Assembly: GCA_027575765.1 (NCBI GenBank)
Contig: JANBPT010000742.1
Location: forward strand, 1 to 24,340
Reading direction: 5' to 3'
Length of the DNA: 24,340 nt
DNA from: Tieghemiomyces parasiticus
Taxonomy: Eukaryota; Kickxellomycota; Dimargaritomycetes; Dimargaritales; Dimargaritaceae
Below are positions 1-11,174 of the stretch, in pieces. The stretch's first letter is position 1; every line of letters starts with the position of its first letter. The position numbers and the translations under genes are program-made. The notes beneath the pieces are model-generated. The model saw only the letters and a program-made list of their open reading frames with translations. It was not told the origin of the DNA and made no database searches.

Positions 1-923
1 ATAAACGGTGGCTGGAGTTCACATGCGCACTAAAGCACACTCGCCCGACAAGGAGTGACCCGGCAGAGTCGAGTGGGCCCACCTAAGCTATCGAACATGG
101 GACTCAGAGCCCCTACTGCAGGTGAGTGCAGGTTTGCTATGATTGGATACGTACCTACCTTCGTCACCTCTTCATCGTTGTGGCTCTCCGCTTTTGCGGA
201 GAGAGAGAAAGAGATGCATCAAGGAAATAAGCCAACCGCACACTTTAGCACGCTGAGAAAGGTCTCTAGGGACTAAGGCTGCTGACGATCTCAGCCTCTT
301 CCCACCACCCATCAACGTATCGTACATTATGTGGGAGAAGAGATCGCGAGCGTTACGCCACCTAGTCATGTAAGGGTTGGCTAGTGGTTAGGGAAACCCA
401 GACTCTGCCCACGTCTAACGACTAAAGGTGCCCGAAACGGCCAATGGGCAACGGGATATCTAGGGTATACAGTTGGCCCACCACTTCACAAGTATTGATC
501 CTCAGAATGTCATCTTCTTTCCCTCGTCCCGCCTCTCCCCCTCCATCTCACTCTGTATCTGTCCAGTACTGAAGCTACATTGTGAACATCTTGGGTGTGA
601 ACCTTCTCAATGCTGAAGCTCTGGAAGCACTGTGTCTTCAACCTCTTACTGGTGACGCTTTGGCGAATCTAGAGATAAGAGGGGACTGTATAAGGTGGTG
701 AACGCAGCTCCTTGGGTAACCCGCAGTGGTCGCTCCGATGAAAGCTGATGGTAAGGATGAGCCTCTATACAGTGTGTATGGTGTGATAGCCGAGTCCCAA
801 AAAAAAGGTTGCTCAATGGCCTCGATTGACAACTCGTGTAGACATGGATACGTTGTGGAGAGAAAACTTGGGTGGGTAAGTATGGAACTGATCCTCAATC
901 CCAGAATTGGTGGCGTAGTGGAG

Positions 924-938
924 GGTGGTGGTGGTGGT
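924..938. repeat. (GGT)5 microsatellite
   Basis: Five perfect GGT units, read directly, followed by AAGTGGTG. It lies in non-coding sequence. Confidence 0.85.
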
Positions 939-2921
939 AAGTGGTGTTCAGGATAGCCAGCGCAAAAACCCCCTTCCCTCTGTTCACAATGAGGGTTACG
1001 GGTCTGATGGGGTTGCTGAAATGCTTCAGGCCAGGTGGGCCTGCGGCCGATGAGGTACTCATCGTTAAGTGGCTGCTGGCGGCGGTTTCGACCGAGCGAT
1101 CCCAAGCGAGGCTAATCTACACAGGCACATACCGGTTACTTCAAGATTTACCCAGACAGCTAGTTTCCCCGGAAGGCCTACATTTCGATACCCTATAGCC
1201 CCCCCTCCACTCTCACCTTCCCGCCCTTTCGCCTGGTCTTTAACTAAGGCAAACTTTCCGTTTCATCTTGCATCGATCAGGCGCAGTAGGCTGGTAGAGG
1301 GTGAACGAGCTACTTCGCCTTCCCCACTCTTCCCAACAACAGCGCACACCTACTTGGACCCTCTACATGTACCCCGCTACCGGAGTGCATATGGTCGGGG
1401 TGAATGGGGGGAGTGTGAATGGACCGACAGCCAAGGCATTATTCAAAAATAGACCGCTATAATAGACACTTGAAAAATGTACAGAATGAGAAGACGGAAG
1501 TCTTGCCACCCACCCACTCTCAACACTGGCCCGTGAACATCGGCGGTGCGCTAATCTAAACAGATGGCGATAATGTGGGTGTGTTTATGCTTCGGAGTGA
1601 GTATGTAGAATGACTGGAAAGGTCACTAGGGAACCTTGACAAAAGGGGGGGAAGTGGGCAGCAGACGTACGGTCTGCGGCTCGGATGTAAATATTATGAG
1701 GTGAGCAGATCCACCGGGCGTTATCAGAAACCTTACTCGGCATTTCCGGGATGAAGTGGGAGGGGTGGAAATGCCGCCCAGCATTGAGGTGGAAGACTAT
1801 TAAGGCTACGTAACGTTGGCGGTTGATTTATACCTATTGTTCCCAACGGCCGTGGAAGATTAACAAGGCGGACCCAGGTCGCTTCTTTCGTTACCCGAAT
1901 ACTGGATACGCTTGAGAGTCAGGATAAGGGTGCCGAACCCTCCCCCCAGAGTCTCCGCCCTTTAAGGTAGTGCTGGCCCCCACCTTCTTTATTTGGATGA
2001 TCCGCTTTGACTATGACCGCAAACCGACATTTACTCCGAAGATTGTGTTGGGGCTCTTGGCGGTGAGTGACGTTTAGAGACTCAAATAAATAACAGCATA
2101 TTCCGGCTATGTCGGTCGGGAGAGGATGAAGGAAGGGGTGGGGCTGGACCTCGGCCGTAAGTACCCCCCCTTCAAGGCCCCATTGTTCTTCACTCGGGAG
2201 CGATGGTTAGCGGGACCGAGATAGGATAAACCATACGCCTCCATCATTACACCGATGACCAAACACCCACCGTCCCCACCAAGCCTGTCCCAGTAGTGCC
2301 AGGATTTAACTAGAGCAAAGAAGGCATCTCAGATGGCTGCATCGGTGACGACGATAGTCTCCCCCTTCATTAACCCCAAGCTATCGATATATGTAGCCGA
2401 GTTCCTTACGGGGCTACCGAGGACCAATGGCTGGTAAGGTAAGGTCGTAGAAGCTCGAATGACCAGTCTTACATTAAGTAGAGCTGAAGCATAACAGCCA
2501 GTCTCCTGAGCCGTGTTCACAGGTAATCACCTCGAAGCTAACACTTCCTCCTACGTATACATTTCCTCGATCCCACTAATTCGCTGGTCTTTTCTGCTAC
2601 ACTCGTAAACATTAACACTACCTGGATTAACCTTAACGATCAAACCACTCGGAGTAGTGTGGACTAGGGCCCCCGGTAATCGGCAAGGGTCTGTTCCGGT
2701 AAGGTCATACATACGATACGTAAGAAGGCAGAAGCAGAGTTCCGAAATAGGTGCTCATTTTCGGATACGATAGAGGGGCGTCGGTCCCAGTAATCTCCTC
2801 GGTTCAAAGGGAGAACGTCTGAGGTCCCACGCCGACTGGGGTTCACCCTTCTCGGAACTCGGTGGACATGGTCAACTGAATTGAGGCGTCAATTATGAAC
2901 AACGTCGCCGTAATCAAGAGG

Positions 2922-2952
2922 GGAGAGAGAGAGAGAGAGCGAACGAACGAGA
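2922..2952. repeat. Compound (GA)n / CGAA microsatellite
   Basis: A run of about 8.5 GA units (2923-2939) passes into CGAACGAACGAGACG. It is a plain compound simple repeat in non-coding DNA. Confidence 0.85.
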
Positions 2953-3407
2953 CGGGTGGGTAAGGAATAGGGCAGTACCGGTGAACCCGGTGTATCCATA
3001 AATAACTCGATCAGGGGCGGGTTACGGATTATAGGTGGGACCAAGCCAATTCATACTGGCGGCAGCAAAATCGAGTCCCTCCGTTCCACGACGAGGAGAC
3101 GGTGAAGGGGGGAATAGGGAGGGGCAAATGGTCAACGTGGGTCAGGGGCGCTAGGCCCACCGTACGAAGAATGAAGCGATGAGGTCCTTGGCTCCGATGG
3201 AGCAGTGGTAGTGGTAGTTTACTAATAACTAGCGGTGACGGACCGAGGCCAACGGCGTCCTGGCATTCCGCAAGGCATGTCAGCCCTTTACAACCCCTGT
3301 GATTAGGTCGGGGTCATCTGATTCTTGTCTCACCATCCTCCTCCTCCCCCAGCCACCTTCGCCACTCCTTATGCCCAAGTAATATTAATCCGGTCGCTAT
3401 GAGCTTC

Positions 3408-3432
3408 TATTATTATTATTTTTTTGGGGGAG
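3408..3432. repeat. (TAT)4 / T-run / G-run low-complexity tract
   Basis: Four TAT units followed by a T run and then GGGGGAGG. It is a simple low-complexity block without coding potential. Confidence 0.8.
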
Positions 3433-4875
3433 GACTCAGAAGGGGACTACTTAGACCCTAAATTGGCGCTCGAGTCAGGGCGCTATGCCATGCAAAACTA
3501 AAGAAGAGGGTAGACGCTGTAGTAATAGAAACGGGGGGAGGAGAGAGGGGCAGGGGAAAGGAGAGTGGGGATGGGCCCTTGGTGATGCACAAAAACCACT
3601 TGTCCAAGTATCGTTTACGTGAGCTAGTACCCAGTACTCCAACCATACCTCTTCCCATGCTTATCCCCATCATGAGCCAATAGGTGTCGGCCGTATTTGT
3701 TTTGATTTTGAGAGAAGTAAGTCCAAACGTGGACAGGTTGGAAAGGAAACGGAGAGGATGAAGGCGGAGACGAAGGGCGTAGTGTAGTCAACGAAGATAC
3801 GCAAGGTAGTATTAGGGAATGTGAGGAGTCGTAGAATGACCAAGGGAAGCGATGGACAAAATGAAGGTCCGTCCGCGAAGGCCCCCGATTGGGCAGTCGT
3901 GGATGTTACATGGGCCTTAAGCGGGCCCATGATTTCCATCCGCTCCGGCTCCAGTCTACCCCCTCTCCCCTACCCGCATCTAAAAGGTACAGATTAGTTG
4001 CGGGCTAGGCCTCATGGCATGTGGCACCATCGAACCGCAATGTTGAGTCATGAACTCTGTCTGGGTATATACCCCCACGCACGCACATGTCGGTGATACG
4101 GCTGCCCCTACATAGTTTACTCCTAAATTGGGTTGGAAGTCAGGCAGTTAGGATTGATATTGCCGCCGCGAAAGGATGACTTTGCTTGGATAGGGGGAGG
4201 GAGACGGGTCGGTATTTGGCGGTACAAATGTAAGTATTCCTTCCCGCATCGCTCGACCGCTGTGATTGCCACTTCCCACCCTTGCCCGCACACCACCTGT
4301 AAAGCCAGGGTCGACGAATGATATAGATGGTCCCCAGCCGGCGTGTTAAGTAAAGGAGCTGGACTCAATGGTACCGGCTAATTCAGCCCGTCAAAAGGTG
4401 AGAGGAGGAAGGGGAGTACGTGATCAATTAGGTGGTATAAAGGGCGGGGATCGGGTAGACAACGTCGTTATTCGCAATAATTAGCCGGGCGGCGGTACCG
4501 GCTCCGCGCCGGCAAGGCGCTTACGAGCGAGACCTTGTGCGTAGGTGTTTACGAATGACCGCGCTACGGTCCTAAATAGGAAATGGGGGCGATGAGTCTC
4601 ATGGCAGGCAGGTCGGAGGGTGAATCGTTAGACTGGTGGGGATAAGGCAGTTGTTTATGATTATCGCAACTTCAGACTTGCCCCACTGCCTTTTCATTCA
4701 GGTAGCCCGTGCCTCGCCTTCACGCGGGCGTCTGGTGGGAATGGTAGTAGTACGCCGAAAGTGAGCGTAAAAATCATGAACAGGAGACGGTGTAAGAATG
4801 GGCGCCTTGCTGGGGCCGACTTACATTGTCCCTACAATGTAGCCTGACTCAACATCAATACACTGGTCAGTTTTT

Positions 4876-4898
4876 AATATATATATGTATATATATTT
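4876..4898. repeat. (TA)n near-palindrome
   Basis: Alternating AT sequence interrupted by a single G at 4887, with A/T-run ends that make the tract nearly self-complementary. It could extrude a hairpin. It sits between two short perfect hairpins (4822-4841 and 4910-4928). Confidence 0.7.
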
Positions 4899-5566
4899 AG
4901 AACTAGGATGACGCCATATACTGGCGTTTACCTTTGTGATGCGTTGCCCTCACTTAATTGTGTATTCTTTTAGGGAAGCAATTATACATATAGGCAATCA
5001 ACACAACCTATTTTTGACCCAGTTAGTCCGCTGTGACAGCCATACCGGCAGGTCCAGTGTACGCTGAGTGCAATATGGCGCTCTAGACCGTTTCTTTTAT
5101 TTAGACGGATACTGTGTGCGTGTGTTTATGGGAGGGAGGGTCCTGCTAATCGACCACCCTCCACTGAACCGCCTCACTTAGAGAATCGAAGATGCTAATA
5201 CGATCGTATCGTCACTCTTGGTCGAGCGCATCCGTGTCTGCCAGTGGCAAAAACAGTGAGGTCAGGTATTCCGATGACGCTTGCAGTTATGGGACGGTCA
5301 TTTATCCCATCCCGTTAGGTTCAGGCCCGAGGTGAAAGGAATTCAGCGGTTAACTCGACTCAAGTCTGCCAGCGTGCCTAGTCAGACGGATACTAGCGTT
5401 TAAAATCACCCGCATTGCCAGCTGCAGCGTCACCTCCTAGGGCACTATTATGCAATCCGCCACATTCATCTAGTTAAATTGGGCCCTGAACTGCCACTGG
5501 GTTTGCAGTGCCACGTCAAAGTGGTGGGAGGGGCGGCGGCCACGTCCTCGTAACGGAGGGCTAAGC

Positions 5567-5582
5567 GGGCGGGAAGGGGGGG
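5567..5582 (+). other. Potential G-quadruplex
   Basis: GGG, C, GGG, AA and then seven G residues, which can be read as four G3 tracts with loops of 1, 2 and 1. Pattern only, in non-coding DNA. Confidence 0.4.
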
Positions 5583-7679
5583 TAGCACAGTTGACCTGCA
5601 GGATGACCTTTTATGCCACGGTCAATGTAAAAGCACAGGTATGCATGGAAATGTGTGTGACCCGCCCACGTCGAGGACGCAGTAGGATGGACCTAACCGT
5701 CAGGGCGGCTGGGGCTGGCATGATACACTGCCTTTATCATGGATGGTAGTTTGAGGGTTGGCTACCCTATCGCAATTTTGTGGGGAGATCGCTGATTGTT
5801 TACTAGACATGACCCAACCATGCAAATTTGGGGATGAGGGGGTCAGAACTAACCCTACATTCGAGGGTTGTGTTACACGGCTTTGCCCCAGTTCGACATT
5901 GACTCCTTCCGTTTAGTAGCTCTTAGGACGGGTTCAGAGACCGTGGCGCCTAATGTAGGGCATCGAAGAAGAGGGATAGATGTAGATAAACAGAGCACCA
6001 GCCGTAGGGGCGTAGTAAATCGCTTTCCCGTTTTGGGGCAAACGTCAACACACCACTCAACATCAGCGCCGCTAGCGTTTCCACCCATTGCTTCGGGTTT
6101 CATCCTTTTTTATTTCAAACTCCGCCATCTCGGCGGTGGTTGGGGTAAACGTGAAGGTCTATTCTATAATTGTACGGCTTGATCCTCAGCTGAAAAAATT
6201 ACCCTTGCCCTAACAATGATCGACATGATCGATGGCACAGGTTGGGGGGGTGGGGGCCAAGTGTATGTGGCCCGGAGCGGTGCGGAAAGGGTGGCGATGG
6301 GCACGAATGCAGCATGGTACCACCCGATGACGACGGCTCGATTTTAAGTCGTTCGGAATACCCTATGGGATCCTAATATTAGAATAGCGGAGAGGGCTGC
6401 CTTTATTAGCGTGCACGGAAGGTGGCGTATAAGCAGACCACTCTAAAGTTATTTAATAGGTGGAGACGGACCCATCCGTAACAGAGTGGCCGGCCAGATG
6501 CCACCCCAAACCCAGGTCACTGGTTGGCACGGGGTAACGAAGGTCGGGGTGAGAACATCGGTAGGGGACGGGTAACGATTCACCAGTGCCCACTGACAGC
6601 TGTACCTTAACACCGACAATGTGCAGGTAAGTAAAGTTTTGGGGTCTGACATGCTACAGACAAATGCCAAGTAGGGGCGGTGTAGCACGGCCGAAGCTTA
6701 GAATCTCACAGCCATCATCGTGCTGTCGTATTCAGCGGGGTGCACCATTGTTCCGCGCCTATCTGGCCCGCTACCCGTGGCTCTAGTCATTAAAAAACTA
6801 AACTAAACAGAGCCGTACGTCGCTGGGTAGCTCTTGTAGCCCCGATAACTCCTTCCTCCCCTCCCCCGCCCTGCTGCCAGTGTAAAGTCAGGTGTCAAAG
6901 CGTCGCCCACATTTGGTCGCCATAAGCCTTCTCCTTGCTCGCTTCTCCACATTTCAGGCTTCTTTTTCTCCTTTCTATTGTTAAGCTGAAGGGAGGGGGG
7001 CGCCGATTTCCAAACCCCGCCTTCGCTTTTTCCTCAATCCCGGTACACGCTATCCCTCGCCCTGTCAGTGGCTACTGGTGGATGCAGCCACCGGTATTTT
7101 CGCTCTTTGGTCACCGAATAGGTAGGCCCCCTCCTCTCTCTTCACCCAGATAAACGACGATGGGATTGGGGAGGATAGGTAGTTAAGAGGTGGTGGTGAG
7201 TGCGTTAGACAGGTCTAGCCGCATAAAGATTTCGGTTACGAAAAGCGGCAGAGTGGTACGTTAGACAGACCCTCTTCCCGGCTATCAGTCTCCACTCTCA
7301 TAGAGGGCGACTGGCTCCCCATAATGCAACCTCAGTATAGGTCAAGGTTAGGAGAAATAGTAGGTGAGGGGTACATACCAAAAAACTCTATTGTCCGACA
7401 AACGGGACTACACGGGTTGGCTCCGGCTGTAGCTGCCAGTAAGGTACAAAAGGAAGGGACGTCGGGTACGACGGTGCCCTTGGCTGCCAGTGGTCTCCTC
7501 CTGCCTGAGAGGCTGGCGGTAGGAGCCGGGTGGGGGGGGGTTGGCAGGCGATGCCGAGAGGTCTACGAAGGGGGCTGAGTCGTGTACCTCCCCCAGTCTA
7601 CCCTTTATTGGCGCCCTTTCAAACCACTTCAATCTCCGACAGGAAAGAGTGAAGATGGGGAGCTGGCCGTAGGCAATTA

Positions 7680-7702
7680 GGGAGGGGGGCCGGGGAGAGG
7701 GG
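7680..7702 (+). other. Potential G-quadruplex
   Basis: Four G-runs (7680-7682, 7684-7689, 7692-7695, 7699-7702) separated by loops of 1, 2 and 3 bases. This fits the canonical G3+N1-7 pattern on the plus strand. The structure is inferred from pattern only. Confidence 0.5.
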
Positions 7703-10700
7703 AGTGAGTATCCGACCCCGGATACGCTTTGGGCTCACCGCCACCTTATCCTTGATACCGGGACCTAGAGTAGCCCCATATTGCATGTTTCGTGGTACCG
7801 GCTGCCCGGCGATCATTGCATCGCACCTTCTACATCTCCTCCCTTCCTACCTCTGTTCTCGCTTCGTTAGCCCGACCTGCCGGACGCAGTTTAATAGGTA
7901 TCCCCGGTTTGTGCTACGTAAGTCTGCGGGGCTGTCTCCCCCTCCTATGGTGCCGTTCTACTATCTGCCAGTGTGTTTGCTATTCGGATGTTGAGGGAAG
8001 GCAGACGTACCGGGTTTAGGTCCTTTGGAATACGAGGCACAGGTTGGCCAACTGCTACTCTGTATTTGGCCTTATGCTTAACGTTCCGGCATCCCCTGCA
8101 CGGTAGTACGGGTAACGGGAGGCGCACCATCCCAGAGGTCAGACCCTGGTAATATCGTTGCGGTTAGACTGAATTGAAGGGGAAACTTAGTGGCGGAGGG
8201 AAAGAATTGTTAGGTGGCCTGTGGTCATCTGCTTTTACTCCCGCCCCCTCCCTCTCCGAGCGGTCATGCGTACACGTTCCCGCCTCGCCCAACTGGCACC
8301 GGCTGCCTCAAGTTTCAGGGGATCGCATCAGTATTAAAGCGCCGTGAGAAGGTTGGGCAGGCGGAATGGGGTAATTATTGGAGCTTGCCTAGTCTTCCAC
8401 TTGCATAATATGAAGCCGTGGGCTATTATCGTTGAGGTGGCTGGGAATCGTTCTCAGCTCTGTGAAGGTGTCAGAGGCTGGTCCCTCAACTATGAATCTA
8501 AACTAATTTAATTACTGCATTGGTGACCCATCCGCCCCCTCCCCCGTATCCCTCAGACGTCTTCAAGTGTCGATGGCAAGAGCCAGCCGGTAAGTTGCCT
8601 TGCACAGGGAAACCCCCTCCCCTTTTAGCCTCGGTACCGCCACAGTAAGTAGTAGGAGAGGAACCAAGACCTCTAAAATCATCTTCCATGCCCATGCCAC
8701 TTTTCCCAGTGTTTTGAGTCGAAACTCTAAGCATCTCTGGCACTCCCACTCTCTTGGATAAAACCCGCAGCCCCCTCGGCATGGAGTTTCATCGCAGTTT
8801 TAAACCTTCCCCCCTTATGCGCTGCACACACGATGGCAATCTTTTGGGTTCCGGTCGATGCGACAGAGCGAAGCGACCTACTTGATCTAGCCCATCTGGT
8901 AACCTGTGGGGGAGGGGGGCGGAAAACGCCGTGCCTGCAGCGTGTATATTCCACTTAATTAAGGGCTAGTCCGAAGGGCGGGGTGTGGGTTGCTGAATGT
9001 TGGATAATAGAGTGAATGGGTGGTTAATCCAACCTACCCTCATCTCGCTGTCTACCATTCCCTCCACTAATAGGTTAATGAAGGGCGTGGATCGTTCTAA
9101 CACCGGTTTTCTTGTACATAAGAACATGTATGAATGAGAAACCTGCTTCATTGACTAGCGTCGGGTTACAGACGCTTGGCAGTGTCTCCTTGCAACATGC
9201 ACCATGATCCCCCGTGCCATGACTGAAACTAGCGCCGTTCCATCCCGGCAGGTATACGGTCCCTCACTCGGAATAAACCTTGGTGGCTTGCACTAGGAAA
9301 AAAAATGGACTTCAGCTTCTGCAACATACGGGGCGGTTGTGCGCACCTACTTTGCGTGGTTCTTAACACTAGCGTTATAGATCATGACCAAGGGAGGTTC
9401 GCCTGGGCGGTCGGTGGTGCAGGGCTAGGAAATGGCCAGGCGTTACATCAATGAGGTAGAAATAGTGGCTTATAACCTCTCTCCTTACTAAAACGCAAAG
9501 TGAGAAGGCGCGAGTATAGTTATCCGTGCTAGCCTAAAGCTAAATATATGGCGCTGGTTTGGACAGTCTATGTCCCGATCGGGGTTGTTGGCCTTCCTTC
9601 ACAACTTCAAACTTCCCAAGGCAATGAGGGTCAGTGAGAGATATCTGAGGCCAGGGACTGTGGCACCTCTAGAGGTGATCTCAGAAAAGGGTAGGTCCGG
9701 TATATGGCTGCGACCAGGGACGAAAGCTCCGCCTGGCTGATTTATCCTTGCACTATTGACCTCACACATCATGGTTGAGGTCATTTTCGGTGTGGCGGCC
9801 TTAGGTACTACATTCAATGCAACAAGCTGGGGGTAGGCTTACTATGGAGAATAGCCGGCCCCTAAAATATGTGAAGCGGGTTGGAGACGTAGACTGAGCG
9901 CCATGGAATGGGTTAATCCAACCCCGAACCCGCGGACCTCGTCTTGCCGCGTGCGGTTCTCCAACACGACCAGCTTACCACAAGTACTCCCAAAGTGCCG
10001 TCACCTATTACTCAGCCCGGTCGACAATACCTCTATTTTTTGACATATCAAGTGCGTTCTTGAGTAGTCACTAACTTCTTACTTAAACCGCTCTTATAGC
10101 TGTAACTTTTCACTTCCCTCCTCCGTCGTCATTGAGTAGATGGCGGCGGCTGGCGCCACTACCACCAGTTACCTGGTACCGCAGCTCGAGTCGGAGAAAA
10201 GGGGGCCAAATGACTCATGGGGTTTCCTACCTTTACTTCCCTCTCCTGCCTAGCCAGTCTGTACCTCACTGTTCACATTGTGGACTCCTGTATACCCGGG
10301 CTGATCTCCCTTGCCTTCCTCTTGACCTCGCAGCGATTTCAAACTCCGCAAGGCTAATCCTACTCTGGTAGCCGTGGGACCTACCTAATCTAAAAAAGGA
10401 GAATTACTCGCAGCATAGGGGTTGGCCAGAAAGAGGGAGGCGGAGTAAAAAAAATAAAGGTGAGGGGGGGATGAGAGTGACTACCATGTCGGTTAGTGGT
10501 GAATGTGTCGTTGGACACCATTACTGATGGTCAGAAACCTGGGTAGGGAAGGTGGTCAACCCTAATTTGCACCCTTGAAAATGACCCCGTCCAAGGTTTC
10601 TACCGGCCAATGAGGTGCTCAGGGAAGTGACTTGCCGTCTGTTTATCAGAGAGCACGCCAGACCGTGGTCAATCTGTGAACAGACCGACAGGTACAGGCA

Positions 10701-10715
10701 CAGGTAGAGGATAGA

Positions 10716-10729
10716 GGGGGGGGGGTGGG
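10716..10729. repeat. G10 homopolymer followed by TGGG
   Basis: Ten consecutive G residues, then T and GGG. It is a homopolymer run in non-coding sequence and a likely spot for sequencing length error. Confidence 0.75.
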
Positions 10730-11174
10730 TAGCAGGATGGCTATGGGAATGGTTGGCCATTCTAGCCCAGACTAGGGGGCGAGGGTAAGCAGTCTCTCAG
10801 TATAATTACCACTGAAAACCTGTGCCCCGTTTACTAGGATTCCGTTCATGTCAAAACGACGGTGGATGACATGGTGTATTAGAGTGTAGTGCCTGTCGAC
10901 ATAAAAGAGGATGAGTCATTGGCCCTACAGGAGATAGGAATGGACAGGCAACGATGGCAGTTCCAGGTGGGGAATGGGCTCGTGAGTAGTAAGGTAGGGT
11001 AGAGGGTTTCGGAGGGGGGAAGATATGGATTGATCTGTAGATCAAATAGTACGATACCATGTTGTACGGGTGAAAAGTCTTGTGTCAATGCCCGCCGGTG
11101 AGGTAAAAAAAATAGGCCGATTCATTCTGTGACGTTAAAACGCCCAAAGCCACGCGCCAGGCAATGGAGTAAGT

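Larger units (their letters stand above)
1..11174. other. Long intergenic stretch without a supportable gene
   Basis: No open frame here exceeds about 155 codons, none shows a recognisable domain, and many overlap each other on opposite strands as expected of non-coding DNA of ~50% GC. I found no tRNA with both A and B boxes, no rRNA, snRNA or telomeric array, and no transposase or reverse-transcriptase fragment. Contents noted: GGT, GA/CGAA and TAT microsatellites, several G-rich runs, a small AT-rich inverted-repeat cluster near 4822-4928, and a C/T-rich tract on the plus strand through roughly 6840-8900. The 3' flank of the kinesin gene (below 11175) contains no canonical AATAAA on the minus strand close to the stop. 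Confidence 0.7.

Noticed and set aside
378..450. A-box-like tRNA sequence (GGCTAGTGGTTAGG, similar to the D-arm of Glu/Asp tRNAs)
   Set aside because: There is no B box (GGTTCGANTCC) at the required distance, no T-arm, and no acceptor-stem pairing.
638..1105. 155-codon minus-strand open frame
   Set aside because: It has a Pro/His/Ser-rich product with no recognisable domain, overlaps other frames on the opposite strand and has composition like its surroundings. It is probably chance.
3909..3931. Stem-loop CATGGGCC...GGCCCATG
   Set aside because: An 8-bp stem with a short loop is expected a few times by chance. There is no T-run or gene context.
5581..5650. TAGCACAGTTG resembling a tRNA A box
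   Set aside because: The following sequence has no B box and the cloverleaf cannot be formed.
9023..9923. Repeated GGTTAATCCAACC near 9025 and 9911
   Set aside because: Two copies of a 13-mer are within the chance expectation, and the flanking bases diverge at once.
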